Positions 25,947 through 34,522 of a stretch of DNA of 64,000 bases are shown here, piece by piece. Both the position numbers and the translations under genes were made by a program. The notes beneath the pieces are model-generated. The model was not told the DNA's origin. It worked only from the letters and a program-made list of their open reading frames with translations, and searched no databases. Numbering within the stretch: position 1 is the stretch's first letter; each line of letters opens with the position of its first letter. The stretch is from Comamonadaceae bacterium (GTDB lineage: Bacteria; Pseudomonadota; Gammaproteobacteria; Burkholderiales; Burkholderiaceae_C): positions 124,001 to 188,000 of the forward strand of contig CANGME010000003.1 in assembly GCA_947455145.1 (NCBI GenBank). The letters are read 5' to 3'.

Positions 25947-26765
25947 TTAATTGCTGCTGTCAACGCGGTCAATAAACGCACGCAATGAACGGTTGAAGGC
26001 CTCGGGCTGCTCGATGTTGGCTAAGTGCGCTGCGTCTTCCAAAATCTCGAACTGCGAGCCGTCGATCATGCGGTGCAAAACGGTGGCTTGCTCTACCGTG
26101 CAAGCCGGGTCTTGGCGACCAGTCAGGATGAGCGTAGGCGTTTTGATTTTGAGCAACATGGTGGTTTGCGCCATGTCGCGCACAGCGCTGGCGCAACCGA
26201 TATAGCCCTGCGCGCCGGTGCTCAAAATGAAGGTGCGCACTTTGGCGATATCAGCGGGCGCACGTTCGATGAAAGGCGCGGTGAACCAGCGCTTGATGGT
26301 GCCGTCCACCAGCCCGGCAACGCCTTGCTGCTCGGCAATCGCCAAGCGCTCGGCCCACAGGCTGCGCGGTGGCATTTCGCTGGCGGTGTCGCACAGCAAG
26401 AGCGACAACACTTTATGCGGGTAGCGCGCCCCGAGTTGCTGGCCAATCATGCCGCCCATGGATAGGCCGACGAAGTGCACGGCCTTGATGCCCAGGGCGT
26501 CGATCAGACCCGCCGCGTCGTCAGCCAATTGCTCGATGCTGTAAGGCGCGGGCGTGGTGCCAGAGCGGCCATGGCCACGGGTGTCGTAGCGCAGGACGCG
26601 GTAGCGGTCGCTCAAGGCGGGCACGTTCCAGTCCCACATGTCGTAGTTGGACATCAGACTGTTGCTAAGCATGACGACGGGCGCGTTCTCAGGGCCGTCG
26701 AAGCGGTAGGCGAGATCGACGCCGTTGATGTGGGCGGTGGTGTGGATGCTATTTGTGTTGCTCAT
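25947..26765 (-). CDS. Alpha/beta hydrolase, 3-oxoadipate enol-lactonase-like
   Basis: A 272-residue hydrolase. Catalytic serine 102 sits in the nucleophile elbow GLSMGG, the aspartate is in TGRQDPACTVEQA and the histidine in DAAHLANIEQPEAF. The layout (LAYRFDGPENAPVVMLSNSL, YDTRGHGRSG) is that of PcaD/BioH-type esterases, especially 3-oxoadipate enol-lactonases. No other beta-ketoadipate gene is nearby, so it may cleave a lactone or ester of the local pathway instead. It is probably first in the minus-strand catabolic run. Confidence 0.82.
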   Translation of the reverse strand: MSNTNSIHTTAHINGVDLAYRFDGPENAPVVMLSNSLMSNYDMWDWNVPALSDRYRVLRYDTRGHGRSGTTPAPYSIEQLADDAAGLIDALGIKAVHFVGLSMGGMIGQQLGARYPHKVLSLLLCDTASEMPPRSLWAERLAIAEQQGVAGLVDGTIKRWFTAPFIERAPADIAKVRTFILSTGAQGYIGCASAVRDMAQTTMLLKIKTPTLILTGRQDPACTVEQATVLHRMIDGSQFEILEDAAHLANIEQPEAFNRSLRAFIDRVDSSN

Positions 26766-26820
26766 GGCTAACTATTGAAAAAGTGAATTTGAGGAATTCT
26801 CGACCAGCGACGTCATTGTC

Positions 26821-27789
26821 TCAGCGCAGCAAGCCGATCTCGCGCAAGTAGCGCTGCGCGCCCGGATGGATCAAATCGGTGCGCGGCGCGGCGGCCACAG
26901 TGTAGGCGGCAGTGCTCTCTATGGCTTGCGGCCAGCGCTTGCCTAAAGCGGCCTCGCCTTTGTGCAGAGCGCGGGCGAGCCGGTAGGCCAGCTCATCAGG
27001 CAGGCTAGGCCGGGCGATCACAAACGACCATGCGCCGACGGATGGCAAAGCAGCCTCTTGGCCGGGGTAGCTGCGGGCAGGAATAGCCATGGGTTTGAGT
27101 AGCGTGTGCTTGGCCACGATGCGCTGAATCTGCGCTGCATCGGGCACGATGAAGCGCGCACCGGTGGGGCTGCTGGCCACAGCGGTAAAGCCCGGCCAAC
27201 CGCTGCCGCCACCCCACAGCGCGGCCACGCGGCCATCGGCCAACATGGCGGGGCCGTCGCCTGCGCGGTCCAGCAAGACGGGTTTGAAGTCTTTGTCCAT
27301 GTCGTAGCCCAGGCCGTCCAGCACGTAGCGCGCCAAGATCACCAGGCCCGAGCCCTTGGCCCCAAAGGCCACGGGTTTGCCCAGCAGGTCTTCAATGCGA
27401 CGCGCGGTGCTGTCAGCGCGGGTCACAAACATGCCGGGGGACGAGTACATGGCGGTGAGGATGCTCAGATGAGCCGGGGCGCGACCAATGCCGTTGATGG
27501 CTTCGTAAAACGGCTCGCCGGTGACCAGGGCCAAGTCGAGCTGGCCGGCTTCGATCAGGGGGATATTCTCGGTGCTGCCTTTGGTGTTGCGGGTTTGGAT
27601 GTGCAACGTGGCATCGACCTCTTCAATCGTTTGCGCAAAGGCCGCGCCGTACAGCGGGAAGCCGCCGCCCGGTGTGGCCGTGCCCAGCACCACGGTGGTC
27701 TTGGCATTGATTTGAGTTTGAGCCTGTACCTCAAGGTGGGGCACCAGGCAAAGCAGGCTTGCACCTAATAGAGAACGACGAGAGTTCAT
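26821..27789 (-). CDS. TAXI-family TRAP transporter solute-binding protein
   Basis: An exported protein of 322 residues with signal MNSRRSLLGASLLCLVPHLE ending at VQAQ. The TAXI pattern is visible: VVLGTATPGGGFPLYGAAFA, RNTKGSTENIPLIEAGQLDLALV, LLGKPVAFGAKGSG and ALWGGGSGWPGF. TAXI receptors usually work with a fused DctQM permease; none is next to it here, so it is an orphan or uses a permease elsewhere. It lies at the upstream end of the catabolic run but is separated from it by a 55-bp gap. Confidence 0.85.
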   Translation of the reverse strand: MNSRRSLLGASLLCLVPHLEVQAQTQINAKTTVVLGTATPGGGFPLYGAAFAQTIEEVDATLHIQTRNTKGSTENIPLIEAGQLDLALVTGEPFYEAINGIGRAPAHLSILTAMYSSPGMFVTRADSTARRIEDLLGKPVAFGAKGSGLVILARYVLDGLGYDMDKDFKPVLLDRAGDGPAMLADGRVAALWGGGSGWPGFTAVASSPTGARFIVPDAAQIQRIVAKHTLLKPMAIPARSYPGQEAALPSVGAWSFVIARPSLPDELAYRLARALHKGEAALGKRWPQAIESTAAYTVAAAPRTDLIHPGAQRYLREIGLLR

Positions 27790-27824
27790 GGAGTTTCCTT
27801 CACAAATTTTAAAATATATTGCTC

Positions 27825-29093
27825 TTACTTTGATAGCGCGTCACGCAAAATTAACAAACCCAATCCACCTTTATTCCATAAGTTTTCGATGCTTTCGCCA
27901 CGCTCCAGCAGCAGCAGCTGCATCAGCGGCTCGAGCTTTGTGGTGTCCGGGTCAGCCAGCAGCACGTAGCGGGCATTGTCAGGCGCATCGTCGTCGCTGA
28001 GTTGTTGCACCCAATCCAGCGCCGAGAGGGTTTCCAACACCGGCTCCAGTTGCAATGTATCCACTTGAAGCGCGCGGACCAACTCAGCGGCGCACAAGCC
28101 CTTGGCTGGCGTGTTCTGGGCCGCATGGAGCTGCTGCAACACTTCCACCGCCAACTGAAACTGCCAGCCATGCGCGCCGCCGCGACGCTTCACGCCCGCC
28201 AGCAAGCTGGGCAGGTACGCGGTAATCACAGCGCCTAGCAGCACGATGACCCAGGCCACATAAATCCACACCAGCAAAATCGGCACGGTGGCAAACGCAC
28301 CGTACATGGCCGAATAGGTGGGCACGAGCTTGAGGTAAACCGTCAATAATTTTTTCGCAATCTCAATCCCGGCCGACGCAAAAATGCCGCCCACCCAGGC
28401 GTGGCCCCACTTCACCTGCGCGTTGGGCACGTAGTGGTAGGTAGCCGCCATGGCGGCGGCGAACAGGCTGTACTCCAGCGTATCAAGCAGCAGCCGCAAG
28501 AAACCATCCATCTCGCCAATCAAACCGCTGGACGCGGTGAGCAGGTAGGAGGTGATGCTCAAGCTCAGCGCCATCAAGAGCGGCCCCAGCGTGATGGCCG
28601 CCCAGTAGATCAACACCCGCTGCCCCAGGGAGCGCGGTCGGCGCACGCGCCAGATGCTGCTGAGCGTGCGGTCAATGGTGAACACCAGCGTCAAAGCCGT
28701 GATGAACAGCGCTGCTAAGCCCACGGAACCGAGCTTGCTGGCCTTGCCCGAAAACTGGGTGAGGTAGCCCAGCACTTGGCGGGCGATGTTGTCTGGAATC
28801 AGGCTTTGCACCAGCCATTTTTGCAGCACGCCTTGAAATTCGGAGAACATGGGAAAGGCGGTGAACACCGCCAGCGCCACAGTGATGAAGGGCACCAGGG
28901 CAATGGTGGTGGTGAAGGTCAAGCTGCTGGCGGTCAAGCCCAGGCGATCTTCGCGAAAGCGCTCGCGCAGGGTCAGCGCGGTGCTTTTCCATGGAAAGTC
29001 AGCCAGACCGCTCAGAAACGACTGTAAAAGTTGGCGGCAGCTCTGCGGCCAGGAAACAGGCAGCGGACGGGGCGAAGATGGTGACGGGCGCAT
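27825..29093 (-). CDS. YihY/virulence factor BrkB family membrane protein
   Basis: Inner-membrane protein of about 422 residues, once called RNase BN. Typical stretches are LTASSLTFTTTIALVPFITVALAVF, LTLVFTIDRTLSSIWRVRRPRS, and repeated helices up to VWIYVAWVIVLLGAVITAYLPSL. It ends with a cytoplasmic winged-helix-like tail of about 120 residues (ELVRALQVDTLQLEPVLETL). The function is unknown. The ATG at 29093 leaves 21 bases to the divergent DUF2069 gene; a longer start would overlap it. Confidence 0.88.
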   Translation of the reverse strand: MRPSPSSPRPLPVSWPQSCRQLLQSFLSGLADFPWKSTALTLRERFREDRLGLTASSLTFTTTIALVPFITVALAVFTAFPMFSEFQGVLQKWLVQSLIPDNIARQVLGYLTQFSGKASKLGSVGLAALFITALTLVFTIDRTLSSIWRVRRPRSLGQRVLIYWAAITLGPLLMALSLSITSYLLTASSGLIGEMDGFLRLLLDTLEYSLFAAAMAATYHYVPNAQVKWGHAWVGGIFASAGIEIAKKLLTVYLKLVPTYSAMYGAFATVPILLVWIYVAWVIVLLGAVITAYLPSLLAGVKRRGGAHGWQFQLAVEVLQQLHAAQNTPAKGLCAAELVRALQVDTLQLEPVLETLSALDWVQQLSDDDAPDNARYVLLADPDTTKLEPLMQLLLLERGESIENLWNKGGLGLLILRDALSK

Positions 29094-29114
29094 GGCCGCT
29101 ATGATGCCACCTCC

Positions 29115-29531
29115 ATGCAAACCACCCACAACCCAGCTTCGCCCTCTGTTCAAATGACCCGCGTCTTGGCCGTGGGCAGTCTGCTGGGCTTGATCGCCCT
29201 CGGGCTGGCTTGGGAACTGTGGTTGGCCCCACTGCGGCCAGGCGGCTCGTGGCTGGTGCTCAAAGTCTTGCCGCTTTGCATCCCGCTGGCCGGACTGCTG
29301 AAGAACCGCATGTACACCTACCGCTGGGTTAGCTTACTGGTATGGTTTTACTTCACCGAAGGCGCGGTGCGCGCCACCTCTGAGCCGGCGCCGGGCGCAT
29401 GGCTGGCGGGGCTGGAGGTGTTTTTGTGTCTAATGCTTTTTACAGCCTGTGCGATGCATGTGCGACTGCGGCTTAAAGCCGCGAAAATAAACCCGAACTC
29501 TGAAACCCCAACGATCACGGAAAACCCATGA
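29115..29531 (+). CDS. DUF2069 membrane protein
   Basis: A 138-residue protein with about four membrane segments (LAVGSLLGLIALGLAWELWL, LVLKVLPLCIPLAGLL, RWVSLLVWFYFTEGAVR, LEVFLCLMLFTACAMHVRL). The NRMYTYRW-to-TEGAVRA core marks DUF2069, a proteobacterial family without an assigned function. Its stop overlaps the start of the flavoprotein gene (ATGA). Confidence 0.85.
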   Translation: MQTTHNPASPSVQMTRVLAVGSLLGLIALGLAWELWLAPLRPGGSWLVLKVLPLCIPLAGLLKNRMYTYRWVSLLVWFYFTEGAVRATSEPAPGAWLAGLEVFLCLMLFTACAMHVRLRLKAAKINPNSETPTITENP

Positions 29532-30949
29532 CGATCCACACAGAACTGCTAAACCAACTGCGCCAAATCGTCGGCGCGCCCAACGTCCTGACTGAAGGAG
29601 ACCTAGAAGCCTACGAGCTCGACTGGCGTCGCCGCGAGCGCGGCCGATCGCTGGCCGTGGTGCGCCCTGGTTCCACAGAGGAAGTGGCGGCCGTGGTGAG
29701 AGCCTGCGTCGTCGCCAAGGTAAGCATGGTGCCCCAAGGCGGCAACACCGGCATGGTGGTGGGCTCCACACCCGACGCCAGCGGCACACAGGTGCTGCTG
29801 AGCCTGCAACGCATGAACCGCGTGCGCAAGCTCGACGCCGGTAACCTGACCATCACCGTGGATGCCGGTTGCGTGCTGCAAAACATCCAGGATGCCTGCG
29901 AAAAAGACGGCTTCTTGTTCCCCTTGAGTCTGGCGTCTGAGGGCAGTTGCACCATCGGCGGCAATCTGGGCACCAACGCCGGTGGCACGCAAGTCGTGCG
30001 CTATGGCAACACGCGTGAGCTGTGTCTTGGCCTGGAAGTGGTCACAGCCCAAGGCGATATCTGGAACGGCCTGACCGGCCTGCGCAAAGACAACACCGGC
30101 TACGACCTGCGCCACCTCTTCATCGGCTCGGAAGGCACGCTGGGCGTCATAACCGCCGCCACCATGAAGCTCTACCCCATGCCAGTCTCGCAGCTCACCG
30201 CGTTTGCCGCTGTGCCTTCGATGGAAGCTGCTGTGGAGCTGCTGGGGCTGGCGCATCGCTTCTTGAGTTCGGGTCTGACCGGTTTTGAAGTCATGGGCCA
30301 GTTTGCCCTGAGTCTGGTGGCCAAGCATTACCCGCAGCAGCGCGTGCCCTTCTGGCAAGAAACCCCTTGGTGCGTGGTGCTGGAGAACTCTGACAACGAA
30401 TCCGAAACCCATGCGCGCGAATGCCTGGAGCGCCTGCTGGAAGCGGCCATGGAACAGGGCTGCGTGACCGACGCGGTGGTGGCCGAAAGCATGGCGCAAG
30501 CCAAGGCGCTGTGGCACATCCGCGAGAGCATTCCGCTGGCGCAGGCCGATGAGGGCTTGAACATCAAGCACGACATCTCGATTGGTGTCTCGCGCATCCC
30601 CGAGTTTGTGCGCCTGACCGACGCGGCACTGACAAAAGCCTTCCCCGGTGCCCGCCTGGTCACCTACGGCCACCTGGGCGACGGCAACCTGCACTACAAC
30701 GTTCAAGCCCCGGCCAGTGACGATGCGGCACGCTTCCTGAACGAAGAAGAAGCACCCATCAACGCACTGGTGTTTGAGTTCGTCGATCAGTTCAACGGCT
30801 CGATCTCGGCCGAGCACGGCATTGGCAGCCTGAAGGTGGAGAAACTGGAGCACCACAAATCCCCCGTGGCACTGAGCCTGATGCGCAACATCAAGCTAGC
30901 ACTTGACCCGCACAACCTGATGAACCCGGGGCGTGTGATCCGCTTGTAA
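29528..30949 (+). CDS. FAD-binding oxidoreductase, GlcD / D-2-hydroxyacid dehydrogenase type
   Basis: A 473-residue flavoprotein. The PCMH FAD-binding domain is at about 40-220 (MVPQGGNTGMVVGSTP, CTIGGNLGTNAGGTQVVRYG, HLFIGSEGTLGVI). The C-terminal oxidase domain has the metal or substrate histidines in YGHLGDGNLHYNV and the closing ISAEHGIGSLK. Family members oxidise D-lactate, glycolate or D-2-hydroxyglutarate. No GlcE/GlcF partners are adjacent, which favours a single-subunit D-2-hydroxyglutarate-type dehydrogenase; this is inference. It is coupled to DUF2069. Confidence 0.88.
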   Translation: MTIHTELLNQLRQIVGAPNVLTEGDLEAYELDWRRRERGRSLAVVRPGSTEEVAAVVRACVVAKVSMVPQGGNTGMVVGSTPDASGTQVLLSLQRMNRVRKLDAGNLTITVDAGCVLQNIQDACEKDGFLFPLSLASEGSCTIGGNLGTNAGGTQVVRYGNTRELCLGLEVVTAQGDIWNGLTGLRKDNTGYDLRHLFIGSEGTLGVITAATMKLYPMPVSQLTAFAAVPSMEAAVELLGLAHRFLSSGLTGFEVMGQFALSLVAKHYPQQRVPFWQETPWCVVLENSDNESETHARECLERLLEAAMEQGCVTDAVVAESMAQAKALWHIRESIPLAQADEGLNIKHDISIGVSRIPEFVRLTDAALTKAFPGARLVTYGHLGDGNLHYNVQAPASDDAARFLNEEEAPINALVFEFVDQFNGSISAEHGIGSLKVEKLEHHKSPVALSLMRNIKLALDPHNLMNPGRVIRL

Positions 30950-30971
30950 TGCAGCGCGATCTTGTCAAGAC

Positions 30972-30997
30972 ATGCGCAAAAATCATGCGCATACAAT
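30972..30997 (+). promoter_or_regulatory. Candidate ccdAB operator and -10 region
   Basis: ATGCGCA (30972-30978) and TGCGCAT (30986-30992) form an inverted repeat with a 7-base spacer. It runs into a -10-like TACAAT (30992-30997) placed 27 bases before the antitoxin ATG. An operator overlapping the promoter is what an autoregulating toxin-antitoxin pair would have. No good -35 is visible. Confidence 0.45.
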
Positions 30998-31024
30998 AGC
31001 CACATCCCCGAACAGGAGTGCGCC

Positions 31025-31300
31025 ATGCTACAGATCGACAAAGCCCCCAAAAAAGCCACCAACCTCACACTCAACTCCAAAGTGCTGGAGATGGCGCGTG
31101 AAATGGGCATGAACGTCTCACAAACGGTGGACACGCTGCTGGCCGAGGAGGTCAAGCGGCGCTACTGGGCTAAGTGGAACGAGGACAACAAAGAAGCGCT
31201 TGATGCCCACAATCGGCTGATCGAAAAATTTGGCCTGCCGCTGGCCAAATACCGCACCTGGGGAAAAGCCCTGGGCGATGGTCGCATCAAGAAAGCCTGA
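31025..31300 (+). CDS. ccdA: CcdA-type antitoxin
   Basis: A 91-residue type II antitoxin. The N-terminal ribbon-helix-helix DNA-binding part is visible (KKATNLTLNSKVLEMAREMGMNVSQTVDTLL). A charged C-terminal tail (NEDNKEALDAHNRLIEKFGL) is the region that wraps and inhibits CcdB in this family. AGGAG lies 5 bases before the ATG. It precedes the toxin by 2 bases and probably represses the shared promoter. This is the plasmid-addiction CcdA, unrelated to the cytochrome-biogenesis CcdA-family gene at 8683. Confidence 0.9.
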   Translation: MLQIDKAPKKATNLTLNSKVLEMAREMGMNVSQTVDTLLAEEVKRRYWAKWNEDNKEALDAHNRLIEKFGLPLAKYRTWGKALGDGRIKKA

Positions 31301-31302
31301 CG

Positions 31303-31614
31303 ATGGCACGATTTGATGTTTACCCGAATCCAGAACTTGATGAACGCGCCTTCATTCCTTTTTTTCTCGATATTCAAAATACTTTTGTGACGGTGGGCTC
31401 GCGCGTCGTCATCCCCTTGATGGCCACGAAACTACTCAGCCACAAGGTGCGCGACCTCAACCCCGAGTTCGTGGTGGCCGGCAAGACCTTGGTGTTGCAC
31501 ACCTCGGCTATGGGCGCAGTGGCAGAATCCGATTTGCGCAGCCCGATTGGCAATCTATCCGTACACCAAGCGACGATTCAACAAGCCCTGGACACTCTGT
31601 TTGGGGGCTATTGA
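31303..31614 (+). CDS. ccdB: CcdB-type toxin
   Basis: A 103-residue CcdB-family protein ([53 protein letters not shown]). F-plasmid CcdB poisons DNA gyrase and needs its C-terminal Trp-Gly-Ile. Here the end reads LFGGY, so the tryptophan position appears to be glycine. Whether it still poisons gyrase is open. It sits 2 bases after the antitoxin, and its stop lies 23 bases before the thyA start. Confidence 0.88.
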   Translation: MARFDVYPNPELDERAFIPFFLDIQNTFVTVGSRVVIPLMATKLLSHKVRDLNPEFVVAGKTLVLHTSAMGAVAESDLRSPIGNLSVHQATIQQALDTLFGGY

Positions 31615-31637
31615 CCCGACTGACTGACATGACCGAC

Positions 31638-32468
31638 ATGACCCACCCCATCCGCTCCCAATACGAAGACTTCATGCGTCATGTGGACACCCACGGCGCA
31701 CCCAAGACCGACCGCACCGGCACCGGCACTAAAAGCGTGTTTGGCTACCAGATGCGGTTCGATTTGAATGAGGGCTTTCCGCTGGTGACTACCAAGAAGG
31801 TTCACCTCAAGTCCATCATCAATGAGCTGCTGTGGTTCCTGACCGGCTCCAGCAACAACAACTGGCTCAAAGAGCGCGGCGTCTCGATCTGGGATGAATG
31901 GGCCAAGCCCGACGGCGATTTAGGCCCGGTCTATGGCGTGCAGTGGCGCAGTTGGCCCACGCCCGACGGTGGCCACATTGACCAGATTGCAGAGGTCATC
32001 AAAACCCTCAAAACCAACCCAGACTCGCGCCGCATCATCGTTAGCGCCTGGAACGTGGCCGATCTCAACCAAATGGCGCTGATGCCCTGCCACGCCTTCT
32101 TCCAGTTCTACGTCGCACCCTCCCCCGTGCCGGGTGAAAAAGCACGCTTAAGCTGCCAGCTCTACCAACGCAGTGCCGACATTTTTCTGGGCGTGCCCTT
32201 CAACATCGCCAGCTACGCCTTGCTCACCCACATGGTGGCGCAGCAGTGCGACTTGGCGGTGGGGGACTTCATCTGGACGGGCGGTGATTGCCACATTTAC
32301 AGCAACCACCACGAGCAAGTGGCCTTGCAGCTCAGCCGCGCACCCCACGCCTACCCCACGCTGAACATCAAGCGCCGTCCGGACTCGATTTTTGACTACG
32401 CGTTTGAAGACTTTGAGGTACAGGGCTACGAGTGCCACCCGGCCATCAAAGCCCCCGTCGCGGTCTGA
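31638..32468 (+). CDS. thyA: Thymidylate synthase
   Basis: Makes dTMP from dUMP with methylene-tetrahydrofolate, yielding dihydrofolate. Visible: the N-terminal [11 protein letters not shown], the catalytic Cys 151 in [30 protein letters not shown] and the dUMP-binding HIYSNHHEQ. About 276 residues, normal. Starts at 31629 or 31638 are both possible; 31638 fits family N-termini ([16 protein letters not shown]). It is followed after 4 bases by a DMT transporter and then folA, whose product regenerates tetrahydrofolate. Confidence 0.96.
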   Translation: MTHPIRSQYEDFMRHVDTHGAPKTDRTGTGTKSVFGYQMRFDLNEGFPLVTTKKVHLKSIINELLWFLTGSSNNNWLKERGVSIWDEWAKPDGDLGPVYGVQWRSWPTPDGGHIDQIAEVIKTLKTNPDSRRIIVSAWNVADLNQMALMPCHAFFQFYVAPSPVPGEKARLSCQLYQRSADIFLGVPFNIASYALLTHMVAQQCDLAVGDFIWTGGDCHIYSNHHEQVALQLSRAPHAYPTLNIKRRPDSIFDYAFEDFEVQGYECHPAIKAPVAV

Positions 32469-32472
32469 ACAC

Positions 32473-33369
32473 GTGGTTACTCGCCGCCAGTTGCTAACGC
32501 TGCTCATCCTCACGTTGATGTGGGGCATCAATTGGCCCATGATGAAGCTCTCGCTGCGCGAGATTTCACCGCTGTATTTCCGAGCCCTCACCATGACAGT
32601 AGGGTCGATGGTTCTCTTTTTTTGGTTTCGCGCCAAGGGCATGCGCATGTGGCCACAGGGGGCTGAGTGGCGCTCGGTGGTGGTGCTGGGCTTGCCCAAT
32701 ATGCTGGGCTGGCACACGATCTCCATCTTGGGTGTCAAAGAGCTGGCCTCGGGCCGGGCTGCGACCTTGGGCTTCACCATGCCAATCTGGACGGTCGTTC
32801 TGGGCGTGCTGTTTTTAGGCGAGAAACTCACACGCCGCGTAGCCTTGGCGGCGGTGTGTGTGGCGGTGGCGATTGGGCTGCTCATCTCGCATGAGTTCGC
32901 CTCCATGGCCGGGCGTCCTATGGGCATTGTCTGGATGGAAATCGCCGCCCTTGTCTGGGCCGTGGGCACGCTGATGATGCGCCGCACCACACTCACCCTG
33001 CCGGCAGCCACTTTGACCGTGTGGATGATGATTTTGGCCAGTGCCTGCCTGTGGGTGATTGCGGCCTTGAGCGAGCCCTGGCCTGTGTGGCAGTTCTCGG
33101 GCCTGATGTGGCTTAGCCTGGCCTATGGGGCTTTCATCAACTATGGCTTAGCCCAAACCCTGTGGGTGGATCTGACGCTCAAACTCCCGCCCGTCACCAG
33201 CGCCATGGGCATCACCGCCGTGCCACTGATCGGCACCATGACAGCCACCTTCATTGTGGGTGAATGGCCGCATTGGCAAGACTTTGTCGCCATCGTGTTT
33301 GTGATGACGGCCATGGCTGCGGTCTTGTTACCGCCTCAATTTTTTCGACGAATAAAAGCAAGCGCATGA
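32473..33369 (+). CDS. EamA/DMT-family transporter between thyA and folA
   Basis: A 298-residue membrane protein with ten predicted segments and two EamA halves (LLILTLMWGINWPMMKLSLR; LASGRAATLGFTMPIWTVVLGVLFLGEKLT; GITAVPLIGTMTATFIVGEWPHWQDF). I chose the GTG at 32473 because earlier in-frame starts lie deep inside thyA. It begins 4 bases after the thyA stop and ends in an ATGA overlap with folA, so the three are one translation unit. The family exports or imports many metabolites; the substrate is unknown. Confidence 0.88.
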   Translation: MVTRRQLLTLLILTLMWGINWPMMKLSLREISPLYFRALTMTVGSMVLFFWFRAKGMRMWPQGAEWRSVVVLGLPNMLGWHTISILGVKELASGRAATLGFTMPIWTVVLGVLFLGEKLTRRVALAAVCVAVAIGLLISHEFASMAGRPMGIVWMEIAALVWAVGTLMMRRTTLTLPAATLTVWMMILASACLWVIAALSEPWPVWQFSGLMWLSLAYGAFINYGLAQTLWVDLTLKLPPVTSAMGITAVPLIGTMTATFIVGEWPHWQDFVAIVFVMTAMAAVLLPPQFFRRIKASA

Positions 33370-33860
33370 AACTTCACCTCATCTTTGCGCGCGCCGCCAA
33401 CGGCGTGATCGGCATGGCGGGCACCATGCCCTGGCATCTGCCCGAAGATCTGGCGCACTTCAAGCGCACCACGTTGGGCTGCCCGGTCATCATGGGGCGC
33501 AAGACCTGGGAATCTATTCCACTCAAATTTCGCCCCCTGCCAGGGCGGCTCAACGTGGTGGTGACGCGCCAGAACGATTGGCTGGCCCCAGGGGCCAGCG
33601 TGGCCCACTCTCTGCCCGAAGCCACGGCCCTGTGCTGCGACGTGAGTGACGCGTGGATCATGGGCGGTGCCGACATCTATGCCCAAGCCCTGCCACTAGC
33701 AGAAACGGCCGTGGTGACCGAGATTCACGCCACTTTTGAGGGCGACGCTTTTGCCCCACAATTCGGGCCAGAGTGGGTGGAGACAGCGCGTGAATCGCAC
33801 GTCTCATCAACCGGCTTGAAGTACAGTTTTGTTACCCTTTCACGAACCCAAGGAGATTGA
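33366..33860 (+). CDS. folA: Dihydrofolate reductase
   Basis: Reduces dihydrofolate to tetrahydrofolate with NADPH, restoring the cofactor used by ThyA. 164 residues. Visible: IFARAANGVIGMAGTMPWHLPEDLAHFK (Met20-type loop and acidic active-site residue), IMGRKTWESIP, LPGRLNVVVTRQ and the NADPH-binding WIMGGADIYAQALP. The ATG at 33366 overlaps the transporter stop. Confidence 0.95.
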   Translation: MKLHLIFARAANGVIGMAGTMPWHLPEDLAHFKRTTLGCPVIMGRKTWESIPLKFRPLPGRLNVVVTRQNDWLAPGASVAHSLPEATALCCDVSDAWIMGGADIYAQALPLAETAVVTEIHATFEGDAFAPQFGPEWVETARESHVSSTGLKYSFVTLSRTQGD

Positions 33861-33861
33861 T

Positions 33862-34458
33862 ATGTCTGGTGCAGGTTTTCACGTCCACGGCCCCCACGAC
33901 CACGAACTGGAGCACGCCGCCCAAGGCGCACATGGTGGTGGTGGCGAACACAGCGGCATGATCAACCAGATCGCCATGTTCACCGCCATCATCGCCACCA
34001 TTGGTGCGATTTTTGGCTATATGGGCGGGGCCACGCAGGCCAATGCGGGTCTGTTCAAAAACAATGCGGCCATCAAGAAGACCGAGGCATCGAACCAGTG
34101 GAACTACTTCCAGTCCAAAAGCACAAAGCAATCGCTGGCCGAAGTCTCGCGTGACCTGACCCCGCGCGAAGATGAAAAGGGCAAGTACCAAGCCAAGATT
34201 GACCGCTACGAGAAAGAAAAAAACGAAATCAAGGTGGGTGCTGAAAAGCTGGAAGCCGAAGCCACCGCTTGGGATAAGCAAAGCGATGAGCAAATGCACC
34301 AACACCACCGCTGGGCCCAAGCCACTACCGTGCTCCAGGTCTGTATTGCATTGGCCGCCATTTCTTTGCTGACCAAGAAAAAATGGCTGGAGTACGCCAT
34401 GTTTGGCGCGGGTGGACTAGGTGTGATTGTCGGCATTCTTGCCGCGCTGCATATCTGA
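33862..34458 (+). CDS. DUF4337 membrane protein with coiled coil
   Basis: A 198-residue protein. The histidine-rich N-terminus (HVHGPHDHELEHAAQGAHGG) is followed by a membrane segment (INQIAMFTAIIATIGAIFGY). A long charged, probably coiled, middle comes next (KYQAKIDRYEKEKNEIKVGAEKLEAE; NQWNYFQSKSTKQ is typical of DUF4337). Two C-terminal membrane helices close it. AAGGAG lies upstream of the ATG at 33862, one base after the folA stop. The function is not known. Confidence 0.82.
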   Translation: MSGAGFHVHGPHDHELEHAAQGAHGGGGEHSGMINQIAMFTAIIATIGAIFGYMGGATQANAGLFKNNAAIKKTEASNQWNYFQSKSTKQSLAEVSRDLTPREDEKGKYQAKIDRYEKEKNEIKVGAEKLEAEATAWDKQSDEQMHQHHRWAQATTVLQVCIALAAISLLTKKKWLEYAMFGAGGLGVIVGILAALHI

Positions 34459-34467
34459 AAACACGTC

Positions 34468-34495
34468 CGTCATTTGCGCGCAGGCGGGAATGACG
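34468..34495. repeat. Degenerate CGTCATTCCCGC-type palindrome
   Basis: CGTCATT (34468-34474) and AATGACG (34489-34495) bracket a GCGCGCAGGCGGG core. The right half GGCGGGAATGACG is also found at 52417-52427 and 52436-52445, so it is a second small repeat family in this genome. It sits between the DUF4337 gene and xth. Confidence 0.55.
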
Positions 34496-34522
34496 ACAAG
34501 CTTAATTTGTAGAAATTTTCGA

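Noticed and set aside
25947-26765. A beta-ketoadipate (pca) operon
   Set aside because: Only a PcaD-like hydrolase is present; pcaB, pcaC, pcaIJ and a PcaR regulator are absent, so the gene is described by fold only.
29603-30856. A 417-codon minus-strand open frame opposite the GlcD-like gene
   Set aside because: The plus strand encodes a full flavoprotein with all motifs; the reverse frame has no recognisable fold and is a codon-bias shadow.
30962-30997. TTGTCA and TACAAT as a full sigma-70 promoter for ccdAB
   Set aside because: The spacer is 24 bases, too long; only the -10 and the overlapping palindrome are kept as candidates.
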